Position numbers and translations under genes: made by a program. Below are positions 33,501 to 42,320 of a stretch of 64,000 nt of DNA, piece after piece. Within the stretch, counting starts at the first letter, position 1. Each line of letters begins with the position of its first letter. The DNA comes from Streptomyces sp. A 4/2. Lineage in GTDB: Bacteria > Actinomycetota > Actinomycetes > Streptomycetales > Streptomycetaceae. The notes beneath the pieces were generated by a model, which made no database searches, was not told where the DNA came from, and saw only the letters and a list, made by a program, of their open reading frames with translations. The DNA is taken from the NCBI RefSeq assembly GCF_940670765.1, contig NZ_CALNVW010000062.1:1-64000 (forward strand), in the 5' to 3' direction.

Positions 33501-34028
33501 TACGTGCGGGTGAACGTGCTGTCGGGCGGCGGGTGGTGGCCGAGCATGCGCGAGTTCCGTGTCGTTCCGCCGGGTGGCACGGGCGGGGGTCAGCCGGCTG
33601 ACCCCGGGCCGAAGGTTCCTCGCGGCCAGATCGGTGAGGTGAGCGCCTCCAGTCACGCGAGCGGCTTCGAACCCGCCAAGGCGTTCGACGACGACATCAC
33701 CTTCGGTACGGGATGGGTCGCCGAGTCGGCAGCGCTGCCGCAGACGCTGACCGCGCAGCTGTCGGCCGCCCACGACCTGGTCGGAGCTCTCATCCACTGG
33801 GGCAAGGACAGCAGTTGGTACACGTACGACCTGCAGGTCTCCGGGGACGGGAATGCATGGACAACGGTGATTCCCGGGCTGACCCGCGGCGGCCAGTACA
33901 CGCTGCCGGAGACCTTCACCGCACCAGGCGCACGGTACGTCCGCATCAACATCACCGACGTCGTCGGCGGCGGCGCGCAGTCGGTCGCGGGCATCGCCGA
34001 GGTGACCCTGTACGGCTCGCCGAGCTGA
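30501..34028 (+). CDS. Secreted GH2 glycosidase with two discoidin-type domains
   Basis: A 1175-residue protein with a twin-arginine signal (GRRNVLIAGLAGAG, cleavage near residue 33). Domains: GH2 sugar-binding jelly roll (about 45-205), Ig-like GH2 domain (205-300), TIM barrel (305-600) with acid/base Glu446 in WETALNET and nucleophile Glu508 in FFTREWGDW, a long accessory region (600-890), then two F5/8 type C (CBM32-like) domains (about 895-1030 and 1045-1175). The ATG at 30501 has AAGAGG 9 nt upstream. The specificity could be beta-galactosidase, glucuronidase or another GH2 activity. Codon use is less GC-biased than its neighbours (many GAT, AAT, ATT, TAT codons), hinting at acquisition. 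It converges on a GH35 gene. Confidence 0.86.
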   Translation: MGGNTGGPGRRNVLIAGLAGAGMTLVPGGLASAASRGSANRAPGRRTLNLDTDWAFWRDDVQGAQELSFDDSAWAGVSIPHTMRLERKEPVVYDVFAGIGWYRRYFRPDPGDRDRRVVIRFDGVQTNCQVYLNGEKLAEHHGGYLGFSVDVTDKLHRDSDNLLAVRVSNLDDPQTPPGKPRNQLGFLTYGGIYRNVTVETTGRIHITDPLEADRVAGGGVFVTYPHADTGRAVVQARTNLVNSSDASAVIRLQTTIRDPRGEIVARESRTATIASGAPHDFEQSLEVIRPDLWHPDRPHLYELVSEVFHRDQVLDSLTTRIGIRRIEYRADGLYINGERLFLRGANIHQNYAYVGDAAPASMKWREALRLKLGGFNAVRAAHYPHDPAFLDAADELGLLVVACAPGWQFWSDDETFVNRTYADAVQMIRRDRNRPSMILWETALNETQYPEWWSKKVTALAHAEIPNDQMFTAADYGLWGEQYYDVNYKVVNSDGSDPDPEKPFFTREWGDWEDPGRVGRESGEGALVRQVETRQRYLNGSGYWDWGGLDANPRIGGYFLWVFEDYGTNSPYQKSGAVDIDRYPKYCYYWLKGMQSPENPNHGGPMVFIASSYSAESSREVTVFSNTDHVKLYQNGTLVGEKSRSQNAGTAKNIAAKGGSPSYSFSLDSFVAGELRAEGCIDGKPAATQIVKTPGAPHHIQIEIDDAGVRSALRDLLAYYLGNVSPVAVKAAAALADEVQPGTVESLIGKLSAKRGSPLPAVAADTLRRYARARPRIQPVADGSDLIPVYIKVVDVDGTVIPTSTAEIELAVTGKGSLVGHDIPRLAVQTQKARAGIGYALLAVDTEPGDITLTATADGLESGSWTVATSRYSGRYMPDGRHPEWKDISTLESQGAQNIALNMPATASSFQEGNIPGNAVDDDSDSKWVASGDIPAWWQVDLGQPSDISEFQIVWESDQATYRYAVLTSDDATNWTKVVDEESNTTTGGTADHRVSVKARYVRVNVLSGGGWWPSMREFRVVPPGGTGGGQPADPGPKVPRGQIGEVSASSHASGFEPAKAFDDDITFGTGWVAESAALPQTLTAQLSAAHDLVGALIHWGKDSSWYTYDLQVSGDGNAWTTVIPGLTRGGQYTLPETFTAPGARYVRINITDVVGGGAQSVAGIAEVTLYGSPS

Positions 34029-34039
34029 TCCGGTCTCGG

Positions 34040-34075
34040 CCGGTGTCTAGACCGGTGTCTAGACCGGTGTCTGTC
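34040..34075. repeat. 12-bp tandem repeat, three units
   Basis: CCGGTGTCTAGA occurs at 34040-34051 and 34052-34063, with a third copy at 34064-34075 diverged in its last two or three bases. It lies just after the GH2 stop, before the terminator hairpin. Each unit contains an AGACCGGT/ACCGGTCT-like palindromic core. Confidence 0.85.
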
Positions 34076-34120
34076 CGGGCCGGCCGTCACCGGCCCTGAC
34101 GACACGGAACCCACCACGGA

Positions 34121-34167
34121 CGACGACGGCCTGTACGACCCGAGCGGGGTCGTACAGGCCGTCGTCG
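34121..34167. terminator. 21-bp perfect hairpin between convergent glycosidase genes
   Basis: The arm at 34121-34141 (starts CGACGACGGCCTG) pairs without mismatch with 34147-34167 (ends GGCCGTCGTCG) around a 5-nt loop. It ends both the GH2 gene (+) and the GH35 gene (-). Confidence 0.9.
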
Positions 34168-34198
34168 TGCAGCCCCTGGATCTACCAGGAGGACCCGC

Positions 34199-37100
34199 TC
34201 AGCCGACGTTGATCTCGGCCGCCGAGGTGTACGGATTGCCGTTTACCTCGCTGAGCGCGCGAAGCCGGATGTAGTGCGCGCCGACCGGGGTGAAGCAGGC
34301 CTTCTGTTCCGCGGAGGTGTTGGTCCAGGTTCCGGTGGCGACCGGGTTGCCCCAGGTGGCGCCGTCCTTGCTGGTGTACACCTCGTACGTGGCGATGCGG
34401 CCGTTGGCGCCGTCCTGGCGTGGCAGGTAGTACAGGCAGGACACGGTGTTGTCGCCGCCGAGGTCGAGCTGGATCTCGTGCGGCATCGGTGCGACCGTGC
34501 CGGACCACTGGGTGTGCCAGTAGGTGCCCGGGTCGCCGTCGAGGACGTTGGTGGCCGGGGCGTTCTCGCCGGAGGTCTCCTGACTGTCCGCGTGGACCAC
34601 CGACATCTTCGACTGCGGGAGCCGAAACGGCCCGATGATCCGCTCGTCGGTGACGGTCTGCGACCGGCCGCCCCGGACGAAGCGCACGGTGGCGATGAGC
34701 GGGTTCACCTGACCGGGGGAGGCAGAGGCGGTGACGTGCCAGGTGTACGTGGCCGATTTCCCGCCGGGTATCCGTACGGGGCCGGCGACCGCGCTGGGCG
34801 GGCCGACGGTCCAGCCGTCGGGCGCCGCGAGCGCGGCGGTCACCTTGGTGGCCGGGGGTGCGCCGGCAGGCATGCTGACGGTCGCGGTCGCGGTGAAGGA
34901 CTGGCCGCCCGCCACCGACCCGGGCACCTGGAGGGCGACCGAGGGCTGGTGCGCGGAGGGCATGGCGTACCGCGTCTTGTCGTAGCGGGGGCTGTCGTTC
35001 TGCCCGACGGCCAGTGAGGAGGCGTAGCTGCCGTACTTGGTGAGCTCGACCTTGCCCAGGCCGCCGGTGCTCCCGTCGAGGTTCCACACGGCGATGGCGA
35101 TCCGGTTGTTCCCGTTCGGGTCGAGCACCCCGTTGGGAATCGGGAAACTGTGCTGCGGGCCCAGGTAGTTGACGTAGTTGCCCATGTGCCAGCCGTTGAC
35201 GTAGATCTCGGCGCGGTACTTGCGGGACGGATCGTCGGTGAGGGTGAGGCCGAGCGAGGTGTCCTGGCCCTTGGGCAGGTGCAGGTTCGCGTCGGTGGTG
35301 TACCAGGAGACGCCGGGGGTGGTGTCGCTGGCGGGCAGGGTGGTCGGCTTCCACTGGTCGGTCGGGTAGCCGGGCAGCATCCAGCCGGCGCGCTCGCCGT
35401 ACAGACCGCCGGTGGCCAGCGGGCCGCGCACGGTGTCGACCGGGGTCTCCCCGCCGCGTACGCCCTGCAGCCGCCAGGTGATGGTGCTCGGTGCGTCCCC
35501 GACCAGAGTGGCGCCGGTCAGCCCGCGGACGGTACTGGGGTCGGACCGTCCCCAGTTCTCGTCATGTCCCATGTTCACGGTGAGGACGGAGATAACGTTG
35601 TCGCCCCCGTTCTTGAGGGTGCCCGGCGGGAAGGTGTAGGTCTTCGGGCCGTCGGCGGTGGAGCTGCCGAGGAAGGTGCCGTTGAGCCACACGGAGGAGG
35701 CCGCCGCCGCGCCGCTGCTCCGGGTGGACAGGGTGACGCCGGTCGTCCCGTCGTCTCCGGTGAACCGGCCGCGGTACCAGGTGGATCCCGTGTGGAAGCC
35801 GTAGTCGTCGGCGGACAGCACCGGAAGGGTGGCCGGAGTGGTGATCTTCGACGTGGTTCTGTCGGCCACCTGCCAGGACGAGTTGTTGAAGCCGGGCTGC
35901 GATTCCGGCGACTCCTGGGTGTGCTTCCAGCCGGTGAGCGCGGGCACAGAGACATCGGCGGCGGTGGGGAGCGTGGCGGTGAGGCTGCCGTCCTTCCCGA
36001 CGCCGGTGTGGACCTTCCGGCCGTTCCAGGTGAGGGAGTTGGCCGTGGACCAGACCTCGACGGAGCCGTCGCTGCCGATGTCGCCGTTGAGGGCGAGGGT
36101 TCCTGCCTCGCGCGAGGCGCCGCGCAGCAGGTGGGTACCGCGGACCAGGACCGGGCCGGCCGCGGTGTCCTGCCGCCAGAACGTCTTGGCGGTCGCGGTG
36201 TCGGCGAGCAGCAGCTGGAGCGGGCGGCCGCCGCCGCTGATCTGGACCCGGGTCAGGCCGGTGTGCCGGTAGTCGAGCCGCAGATCGCCGGTGTCCGCGT
36301 CCCAGGTGGAGGTGACGCTGCCGCCGGTGGAGGTGACGGTGGGCTTCGTGTCGTAGTGCAGGACCGTCTCGCCGTCCGAGTCGTGGTCGCCGTAGAGGAC
36401 CGCGACCTCGCGCCCGCCGATGGTGGCGTTCGTCATGATCTGAGAGGTGGAGTAGCGCATCAGGTTGTTGCTGCCGAGGTCGTAGTTCGCGACGACGATC
36501 GAGGACTCACGGCCGTTCAGGGTCAGGGACGTGCCGGACTGCTGCGGGACGGTGTACGTGTGCGCACCGAGGTCGAGCTTCAGATGCGCGCTGTCGGTGC
36601 TCGTCGCGGTGGAGTCGGTGTGCCGCAGCACGTGGAACTGCGTACCGGTGTCCGGATTGGCCCGAGCGGTGTCCAGCACCTTGGGATTGTCGGTCGGGAC
36701 CGCGGGCAGCGCGTCGGTCTTGGTGAGCGGGGCGACGGCCTGGGTGAAGTAGCCGATCAGCTTGTCCTGGTCGTACTTCGGGTCGAGCTGGCGCGTCTCG
36801 CGGATCGCGGCGCCGTAGTCGTACGACGTGTAGTGGCTCATCATGCCCAGCCAGCCCCAGTTGGTGCCGCCGTAGGTCATGTAGAGGTTCTGCATGGTCG
36901 CGCCGACCGCGAGGTTCTGCTTGTAGAACACGTCGGCGAACTTGTCGTTGACCAGCTGCGCGCACTTGTCGTAGCCGGGGCCGCCCCACCAGTCGAACGC
37001 GCCGCCCTGGAACTCCGCGGTCACCAGCGGCTTTCCGGCCGGGTGGTCGTAACTGATGTCCGGCACGCCCTCCCAGTGCGACGGGTTGGAGCAGTCGAAG

Positions 37101-37897
37101 CCCAGCGGATAGGAATCGACCGCGTCCACGTCCAGGGCGCCCGTACCGGAGTTGAACGTGCCGTTGTTGTTGCCGACCAGCGGCACGCTGATGCCGTCCG
37201 CCCTGGCCTTGTCCTCCAGGTGCTTCATGTACGCGCGGTCGCCGGGTCCGCTGTCGTAGAACTCGTTCTCGACCTGGTACTGGATCACCGTGCCGGTGCC
37301 GTTGGTGAGTTGGTGGCGGGCGATGATGCGGTCGATCTTCGTCATCCACTCGTCGGAGTACTTCAGCCACTTCGGGTCGGTGGTACGGGTCTCGTCGACC
37401 TTGTTGTGCAGCCAGGCGGGGAATCCGCCGCCGTCCACCTCGGCGTTGATGTACGGGCCGGGACGGGCGATCACGTAGATGCCGAGCTGGTCCGCCATGT
37501 CCAGCAGCTTGTCCACGTCACGCACGCCGGTGAAGTCGTAGACCCCGGGCGCGGACGAGTGGTAGCCCCAGTCGAAGTACAGCGACACCGCGTTGAAGCC
37601 GGCCGCCTTCATCTTCTGCAGCACGTCGAACCACTCGCCCTGGCTGGGCAGCCGGAAGTAGTGGAACTCACCGGCCCACAGATAGGTCCGCTTGCCGTCG
37701 ATCAGATACGAGTAACGGTCGTACGTCACCGAATGCGCCGCACCCGCAGGGCTCGCGGACCGGCCGGTCGGGGCCGCCGTGGGCTGCGACGCCGCCGTCG
37801 TACCCGCGGCCACGCTCAGGCCGCCGAGCAGGGCGACGGCCGTACCGGTTGCCAGACAGCGGTGCAGGAGCCGGCGTCTTATACCTCTCGAGCTCAT
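34199..37897 (-). CDS. Secreted GH35 beta-galactosidase, multi-domain
   Basis: A 1232-residue protein. N-terminal signal peptide (RRRLLHRCLATGTAVALLGG, cleavage near residue 36). The GH35 TIM barrel (about 55-400) has GEFHYFRLP, RPGPYINAEVDGGGFPAWL, acid/base Glu212 in QYQVENEF and nucleophile Glu295 in LVTAEFQGG, plus the YGGTNWGW motif. Beta-galactosidase domains 2 and 3 and two jelly-roll domains follow (to about 930), then an Ig-like alpha-galactosidase-type NEW3 domain (about 950-1060) and a C-terminal F5/8 type C domain (about 1090-1232). The ATG at 37897 has GGAGG 6 nt upstream. It probably trims galactose from plant or microbial polysaccharide together with the convergent GH2 enzyme. 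Confidence 0.9.
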   Translation of the reverse strand: MSSRGIRRRLLHRCLATGTAVALLGGLSVAAGTTAASQPTAAPTGRSASPAGAAHSVTYDRYSYLIDGKRTYLWAGEFHYFRLPSQGEWFDVLQKMKAAGFNAVSLYFDWGYHSSAPGVYDFTGVRDVDKLLDMADQLGIYVIARPGPYINAEVDGGGFPAWLHNKVDETRTTDPKWLKYSDEWMTKIDRIIARHQLTNGTGTVIQYQVENEFYDSGPGDRAYMKHLEDKARADGISVPLVGNNNGTFNSGTGALDVDAVDSYPLGFDCSNPSHWEGVPDISYDHPAGKPLVTAEFQGGAFDWWGGPGYDKCAQLVNDKFADVFYKQNLAVGATMQNLYMTYGGTNWGWLGMMSHYTSYDYGAAIRETRQLDPKYDQDKLIGYFTQAVAPLTKTDALPAVPTDNPKVLDTARANPDTGTQFHVLRHTDSTATSTDSAHLKLDLGAHTYTVPQQSGTSLTLNGRESSIVVANYDLGSNNLMRYSTSQIMTNATIGGREVAVLYGDHDSDGETVLHYDTKPTVTSTGGSVTSTWDADTGDLRLDYRHTGLTRVQISGGGRPLQLLLADTATAKTFWRQDTAAGPVLVRGTHLLRGASREAGTLALNGDIGSDGSVEVWSTANSLTWNGRKVHTGVGKDGSLTATLPTAADVSVPALTGWKHTQESPESQPGFNNSSWQVADRTTSKITTPATLPVLSADDYGFHTGSTWYRGRFTGDDGTTGVTLSTRSSGAAAASSVWLNGTFLGSSTADGPKTYTFPPGTLKNGGDNVISVLTVNMGHDENWGRSDPSTVRGLTGATLVGDAPSTITWRLQGVRGGETPVDTVRGPLATGGLYGERAGWMLPGYPTDQWKPTTLPASDTTPGVSWYTTDANLHLPKGQDTSLGLTLTDDPSRKYRAEIYVNGWHMGNYVNYLGPQHSFPIPNGVLDPNGNNRIAIAVWNLDGSTGGLGKVELTKYGSYASSLAVGQNDSPRYDKTRYAMPSAHQPSVALQVPGSVAGGQSFTATATVSMPAGAPPATKVTAALAAPDGWTVGPPSAVAGPVRIPGGKSATYTWHVTASASPGQVNPLIATVRFVRGGRSQTVTDERIIGPFRLPQSKMSVVHADSQETSGENAPATNVLDGDPGTYWHTQWSGTVAPMPHEIQLDLGGDNTVSCLYYLPRQDGANGRIATYEVYTSKDGATWGNPVATGTWTNTSAEQKACFTPVGAHYIRLRALSEVNGNPYTSAAEINVG

Positions 37898-38447
37898 GGG
37901 AACCTCCACTAGATGGGTCACAACACGGTGAAGCGCCCCTGCTTGGGTGCCGCGGAATCAGGAGCGATCAGAGTTCGTCGACGCGGTACGTGGGAAAGGC
38001 GACGAAAGAGAGCCGAACGCTGAGGCGTACGCCGGCGAGACGCCGGTGGCGAACAACGCGCCCTGCTCCGTGAGCAGTTACGGCGAGGATGCGTTGATCG
38101 ACGCACCCGGCCGCGTCGATCCGTGGATCATCCGCATGTGCACGCTCCCGTCGTCGCCGCGGGCCTGCGGCCCTACACCCTCAGGGGATGAGTGGTCCGC
38201 GGCACATGAGATGGACTCGTCGCGCGCAAATTGAAGCGCAGATCCGCACTGATCTCAATACTTTCCAACAGATTCGCTCACGGGCGGGGTATGCCTTCCC
38301 GTTGCCGCCTCTTCGGATGTGAGGTGCTGCTCGCTCGTCGGAACGCCCGGGGATCCCGGCCAACAGCCCTGCGGACGTGCATGTTTGGCCAGAGGTGAGG
38401 TCTGCCATACTTCGGGATTCCGAGACGGCGGCAGACTGGGGCCGAAT
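37898..38447. other. 550-bp divergent gap, no convincing gene
   Basis: The region lies between GH35 (-) and tetR (+). A 38-codon frame at 38206-38322 (ATG to TGA) and a 95-codon frame at 37947-38234 are open, but neither has a ribosome site or a recognisable family. For tetR, TTGGCC at 38385-38390 and ATACTT at 38407-38412 (16-bp spacing) form a plausible promoter ending about 35 bp before the GTG. I find no perfect inverted repeat in the 200 bp before GH35. Confidence 0.45.
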
Positions 38448-39089
38448 GTGAAGCAGAGTGGACTCCCCCTTCAACAGCGCGTACCGACCGAGCGGTCCCA
38501 GCTCCGCCGCAAGGAGCTCATCGTCATCGGCCGGAGACTGTTCGCCGACACGGCTTACGACGTGCTGTCGATGGATGACATCGCCCAGCACGCGGGAGTC
38601 GCGAAAGGGCTCATCTACTACTACTTCAAGAGCAAACGCGGCTACTACTTCGCCATCGTCGAGGATTCGGTGGCCGATCTGGTGGCCCGCGCGGCCGGCG
38701 GCACCGACCTTCCCCGCGCCGACCGCGTGCACCGCACCATCGAGGGCTATCTGCTCTATGCCCAGCACAACAAGGCGGCCTTCCGCACCATCGTGACCGG
38801 GGGAGTCGGCTTCGACACCCAGGTGCAGGCGCTGCGCGGCGCGGTGCGCGAGGAGCTGATCGCCACCATCGCGGAGGGTGCGTACGGGCACCGGAACATC
38901 CCGCCGCTGGCCAGGCTGGCGCTGCTGGGCTGGCTCAACGCGGTGGAGGGAATCGCGCTCGACTGGCTGGGGCAGCCGGACATGGTCCGGGAGACGGTCC
39001 GTGAACTGCTGGTCAGGATGTTGCGCAACACCCTCGACACCATTGGCGAGTTCGTCCCCGAGTGCCCCTCGCCGCCACCCGCGGAGTGA
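38448..39089 (+). CDS. TetR/AcrR-family transcriptional regulator
   Basis: A 213-residue one-domain repressor type. Residues 20-65 form the TetR helix-turn-helix: LFADTAYDVLSMDDIAQHAG then VAKGLIYYYFKSKRGYYFAIV, close to the family consensus. The C-terminal ligand domain (70-205) is helical with no identifiable ligand. The GTG at 38448 gives a normal N-terminus; no good ribosome site precedes it. It faces the GH35 gene across a 550-bp gap and is followed by a terminator, so its targets are not obvious. Control of the neighbouring glycosidases is possible but not supported by a visible operator. Confidence 0.85.
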   Translation: MKQSGLPLQQRVPTERSQLRRKELIVIGRRLFADTAYDVLSMDDIAQHAGVAKGLIYYYFKSKRGYYFAIVEDSVADLVARAAGGTDLPRADRVHRTIEGYLLYAQHNKAAFRTIVTGGVGFDTQVQALRGAVREELIATIAEGAYGHRNIPPLARLALLGWLNAVEGIALDWLGQPDMVRETVRELLVRMLRNTLDTIGEFVPECPSPPPAE

Positions 39090-39115
39090 CGGGCCGCGCA
39101 CGGCGTGAGCGGAAG

Positions 39116-39147
39116 GGGGGTGGGGAGCCGTCGGGCTCCCCACCCCC
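39116..39147. terminator. 14-bp hairpin between tetR and the chitinase gene
   Basis: GGGGGTGGGGAGCC at 39116-39129 pairs perfectly with GGCTCCCCACCCCC at 39134-39147 around a GTCG tetraloop; it serves both convergent genes. Confidence 0.85.
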
Positions 39148-39166
39148 TCGTTCTGCGTGAGCGGTG

Positions 39167-40432
<1,266 letters not shown>

Positions 40433-40520
40433 GCTGTCTCCTCGTGGGGGAGGGGAACGGAAGGTGGGGGAACTGAGCGGTAGCGCCGTTTTGGCATGAA
40501 CGCGAAAAGCCGCTAGGGGG

Positions 40521-40564
40521 AAGGTAGAAGGACTAGACCAGTGAGGTCAATGGTTCGGACCAAT
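40521..40564 (-). promoter_or_regulatory. Chitinase promoter with two DasR-like operators
   Basis: On the minus strand TTGACC (40550-40545) and TACCTT (40526-40521) are spaced by 18 bp. The spacer holds ACTGGTCTAGTCCTTC (40542-40527), 12 of 16 to the DasR element ACTGGTCTAGACCACT. A second copy, ATTGGTCCGAACCATT (40564-40549, 11 of 16, palindromic), overlaps and lies upstream of the -35. The centres are 22 bp apart, two helical turns. This is the direct-repeat arrangement known from Streptomyces chitinase promoters, repressed by DasR and released by GlcN-6-P. Confidence 0.8.
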
Positions 40565-40736
40565 CTGGCCCCCGTGACGGAAGTCCGCCGATCGGGCATA
40601 CTCAAGCCGCCACAGCCTCTGGTCAGCCCCTTCCGCGATCCGGGAGGGCAGCATCGGCCGAAGGTGAGACCCGGCGGCGTCGCCACACCCTGGCCGCGCG
40701 TACGCCGCAGTGCCCGACAGGGAGGAGAGCGTCGCC

Positions 40737-41909
40737 ATGTCCGACCGCGCCCCGCAGTTGGTGGACCGGCAGTTGCCCACCGAGGAGTCCCGAGACCTGA
40801 TCGCGCTGGTGCGCGACATCGTCCAGCGGGAGATCGCGCCCGGTGCGGCGGCCGAGGAGGAAGCCGGCCGGTTCCCGCGTGAGATCTTCACGCTGCTCTC
40901 CGAAGCCGGGCTGCTCGGCCTCCCTTACGACTCCGCCCACGGCGGTGGTGACCAGCCGTACGAGGTCTACCTCCAGGTCCTCGAAGAGCTGGCTTCGGCG
41001 CGGCTGACGATCGGTCTGGGTGTCAGCGTCCACTCCCTCGCCTGCCACGCGCTTGCCGGGTACGGCACCAAGGAGCAGCAGGCCGCCCAGCTGCCCGCGA
41101 TGCTCGGCGGCGGGCTCCTCGGTGCGTACTGCCTCTCCGAGCCCGCATCCGGTTCCGACGCCGCCTCGCTGCGGACGAAGGCCGTGCGCGAGGGCGACGA
41201 ATGGATCATCACCGGGACCAAGGCGTGGATCACCCACGGCGGAATCGCGGACTTCTACACGGTCCTGGCGCGTACCGGCGGAGACGGGGCCCGGGGCATC
41301 TCGGCCTTCCTGGTGCCGGGTGATGCCGACGGACTGGACGCCGCGGTTCCCGAGAAGAAGATGGGGATGAAGGGCTCGCCCACCGCCCAACTGCACTTCG
41401 ACGGGGTCCGGGTGTCCGATGCGCGGCGGATCGGCGAGGAGGGCCAGGGCTTCGCCATCGCGCTGTCCGCGCTCGACTCCGGGCGGCTCGGCATCGCCGC
41501 CTGCGCCATCGGCGTCGCCCAGGCGGCACTGGACGAGGCGGTCGAGTACGCGACCGGGAGACGGCAGTTCGGCCGCCCCATCGCGGACTTCCAGGGCCTG
41601 CGCTTCATGCTCGCCGACATGGCCACGCAGATCGAGGCGGGCCGCGCGCTCTACCTCGCCGCGGCCCGGCTGAGGGACGCCGGGCGTCCCTTCTCCCGGC
41701 AGGCCGCCATGGCCAAACTCTTCTGTACGGACGCGGCGATGCGGGTCACCACCGACGCCGTTCAGGTGCTCGGCGGCTACGGGTACACGGCGGACTTCCC
41801 GGTCGAGCGGTTCATGCGGGAAGCCAAGGTGCTGCAGATCGTCGAGGGCACCAATCAGATCCAGCGGATGGTCATCGCCCGCCATCTCGCGGGTCCGGAG
41901 TCGCACTGA
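40737..41909 (+). CDS. Acyl-CoA dehydrogenase
   Basis: A 390-residue FAD enzyme of fatty-acid or branched-chain acyl-CoA oxidation. Three-domain family pattern: N-terminal helical domain, middle beta domain with AYCLSEPASGSDAASLRT (FAD/substrate motif) and WITGTKAWITHGG, C-terminal helical domain with RRQFGRPIADFQGLRFMLADM and QVLGGYGYTADFPVERFMREAKVLQIVEGTNQIQR-type signature, the Glu in IVEGTNQIQ being the usual catalytic base. The ATG at 40737 has GGGAGGAG 8 nt upstream. It is divergent from the chitinase gene; the intergenic DNA is dominated by the chitinase promoter. The following coupled genes are also typical of acyl-CoA or steroid catabolism. Confidence 0.9.
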   Translation: MSDRAPQLVDRQLPTEESRDLIALVRDIVQREIAPGAAAEEEAGRFPREIFTLLSEAGLLGLPYDSAHGGGDQPYEVYLQVLEELASARLTIGLGVSVHSLACHALAGYGTKEQQAAQLPAMLGGGLLGAYCLSEPASGSDAASLRTKAVREGDEWIITGTKAWITHGGIADFYTVLARTGGDGARGISAFLVPGDADGLDAAVPEKKMGMKGSPTAQLHFDGVRVSDARRIGEEGQGFAIALSALDSGRLGIAACAIGVAQAALDEAVEYATGRRQFGRPIADFQGLRFMLADMATQIEAGRALYLAAARLRDAGRPFSRQAAMAKLFCTDAAMRVTTDAVQVLGGYGYTADFPVERFMREAKVLQIVEGTNQIQRMVIARHLAGPESH

Positions 41910-42111
41910 ACTGCCCCGGCCGCACACCGGCCGCGGTCAGGCGTGCCCATTCCTGGTCCCGGCGGCCCGGCAGGGTCCTGCCCGCGCGCCCCCACTGGCT
42001 GACCAGCGCCTGGTAGATGGGCGCGTCCACGACCTGCGGAAGCGATTCTTCAGGCGCGGCTGCGACGAGCCGGCGCCGTCCTGCCCCGGCCCCGTAGTGC
42101 AGAAGAGTCAT
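41872..42111 (-). CDS. Small conserved-looking protein, unknown
   Basis: A 79-residue reading frame opposite the end of the acyl-CoA dehydrogenase gene (38-bp overlap). The protein has a compact, evenly composed sequence (APIYQALVSQWGRAGRTLPGRRDQEW) that resembles small conserved actinobacterial proteins I have seen in this form, and starts with ATG at 42111. No ribosome site is obvious. It has no membrane segment and no known motif. It could be a spurious frame; the regular composition and the gap it fills are the only support. Confidence 0.45.
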   Translation of the reverse strand: MTLLHYGAGAGRRRLVAAAPEESLPQVVDAPIYQALVSQWGRAGRTLPGRRDQEWARLTAAGVRPGQFSATPDPRDGGR

Positions 42112-42282
42112 GCCGGGTCAACGGGGGACGGCGGCGCCGGGTCACCGCCCGCCCGCGTCGGGCGTCTGTTCGCGCGGTGAGGGTGCGCGACGGAGCGACC
42201 CGTCCGCCCTCGCGCGATCCGGCGCCCACGCCCGCGCCGGTGATTCCGGTGGCGGTCCGGGTATGGCCGCCCGCACGCTTTC

Positions 42283-42295
42283 TGACGTACCGTCA
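42283..42295. promoter_or_regulatory. Operator-like 5-3-5 palindrome
   Basis: TGACGTACCGTCA (arms TGACG/CGTCA around TAC) sits 26 bp upstream of the GTG at 42321. It has the form of a TetR- or GntR-type operator and lies where a promoter for the next two genes must be. Confidence 0.45.
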
Positions 42296-42320
42296 TCTCC
42301 CCTGCCGCCAGGAGGATGCC

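Noticed and set aside
34040..34075. CRISPR-like array from the 12-bp repeat
   Set aside because: Units are contiguous and only 12 bp, without spacers.
37947..38234. 95-codon frame upstream of GH35
   Set aside because: Composition like non-coding DNA and no start signal; kept as unassigned gap.
38206..38322. 38-codon frame before tetR
   Set aside because: No ribosome site, no family resemblance, ends inside the tetR upstream region.
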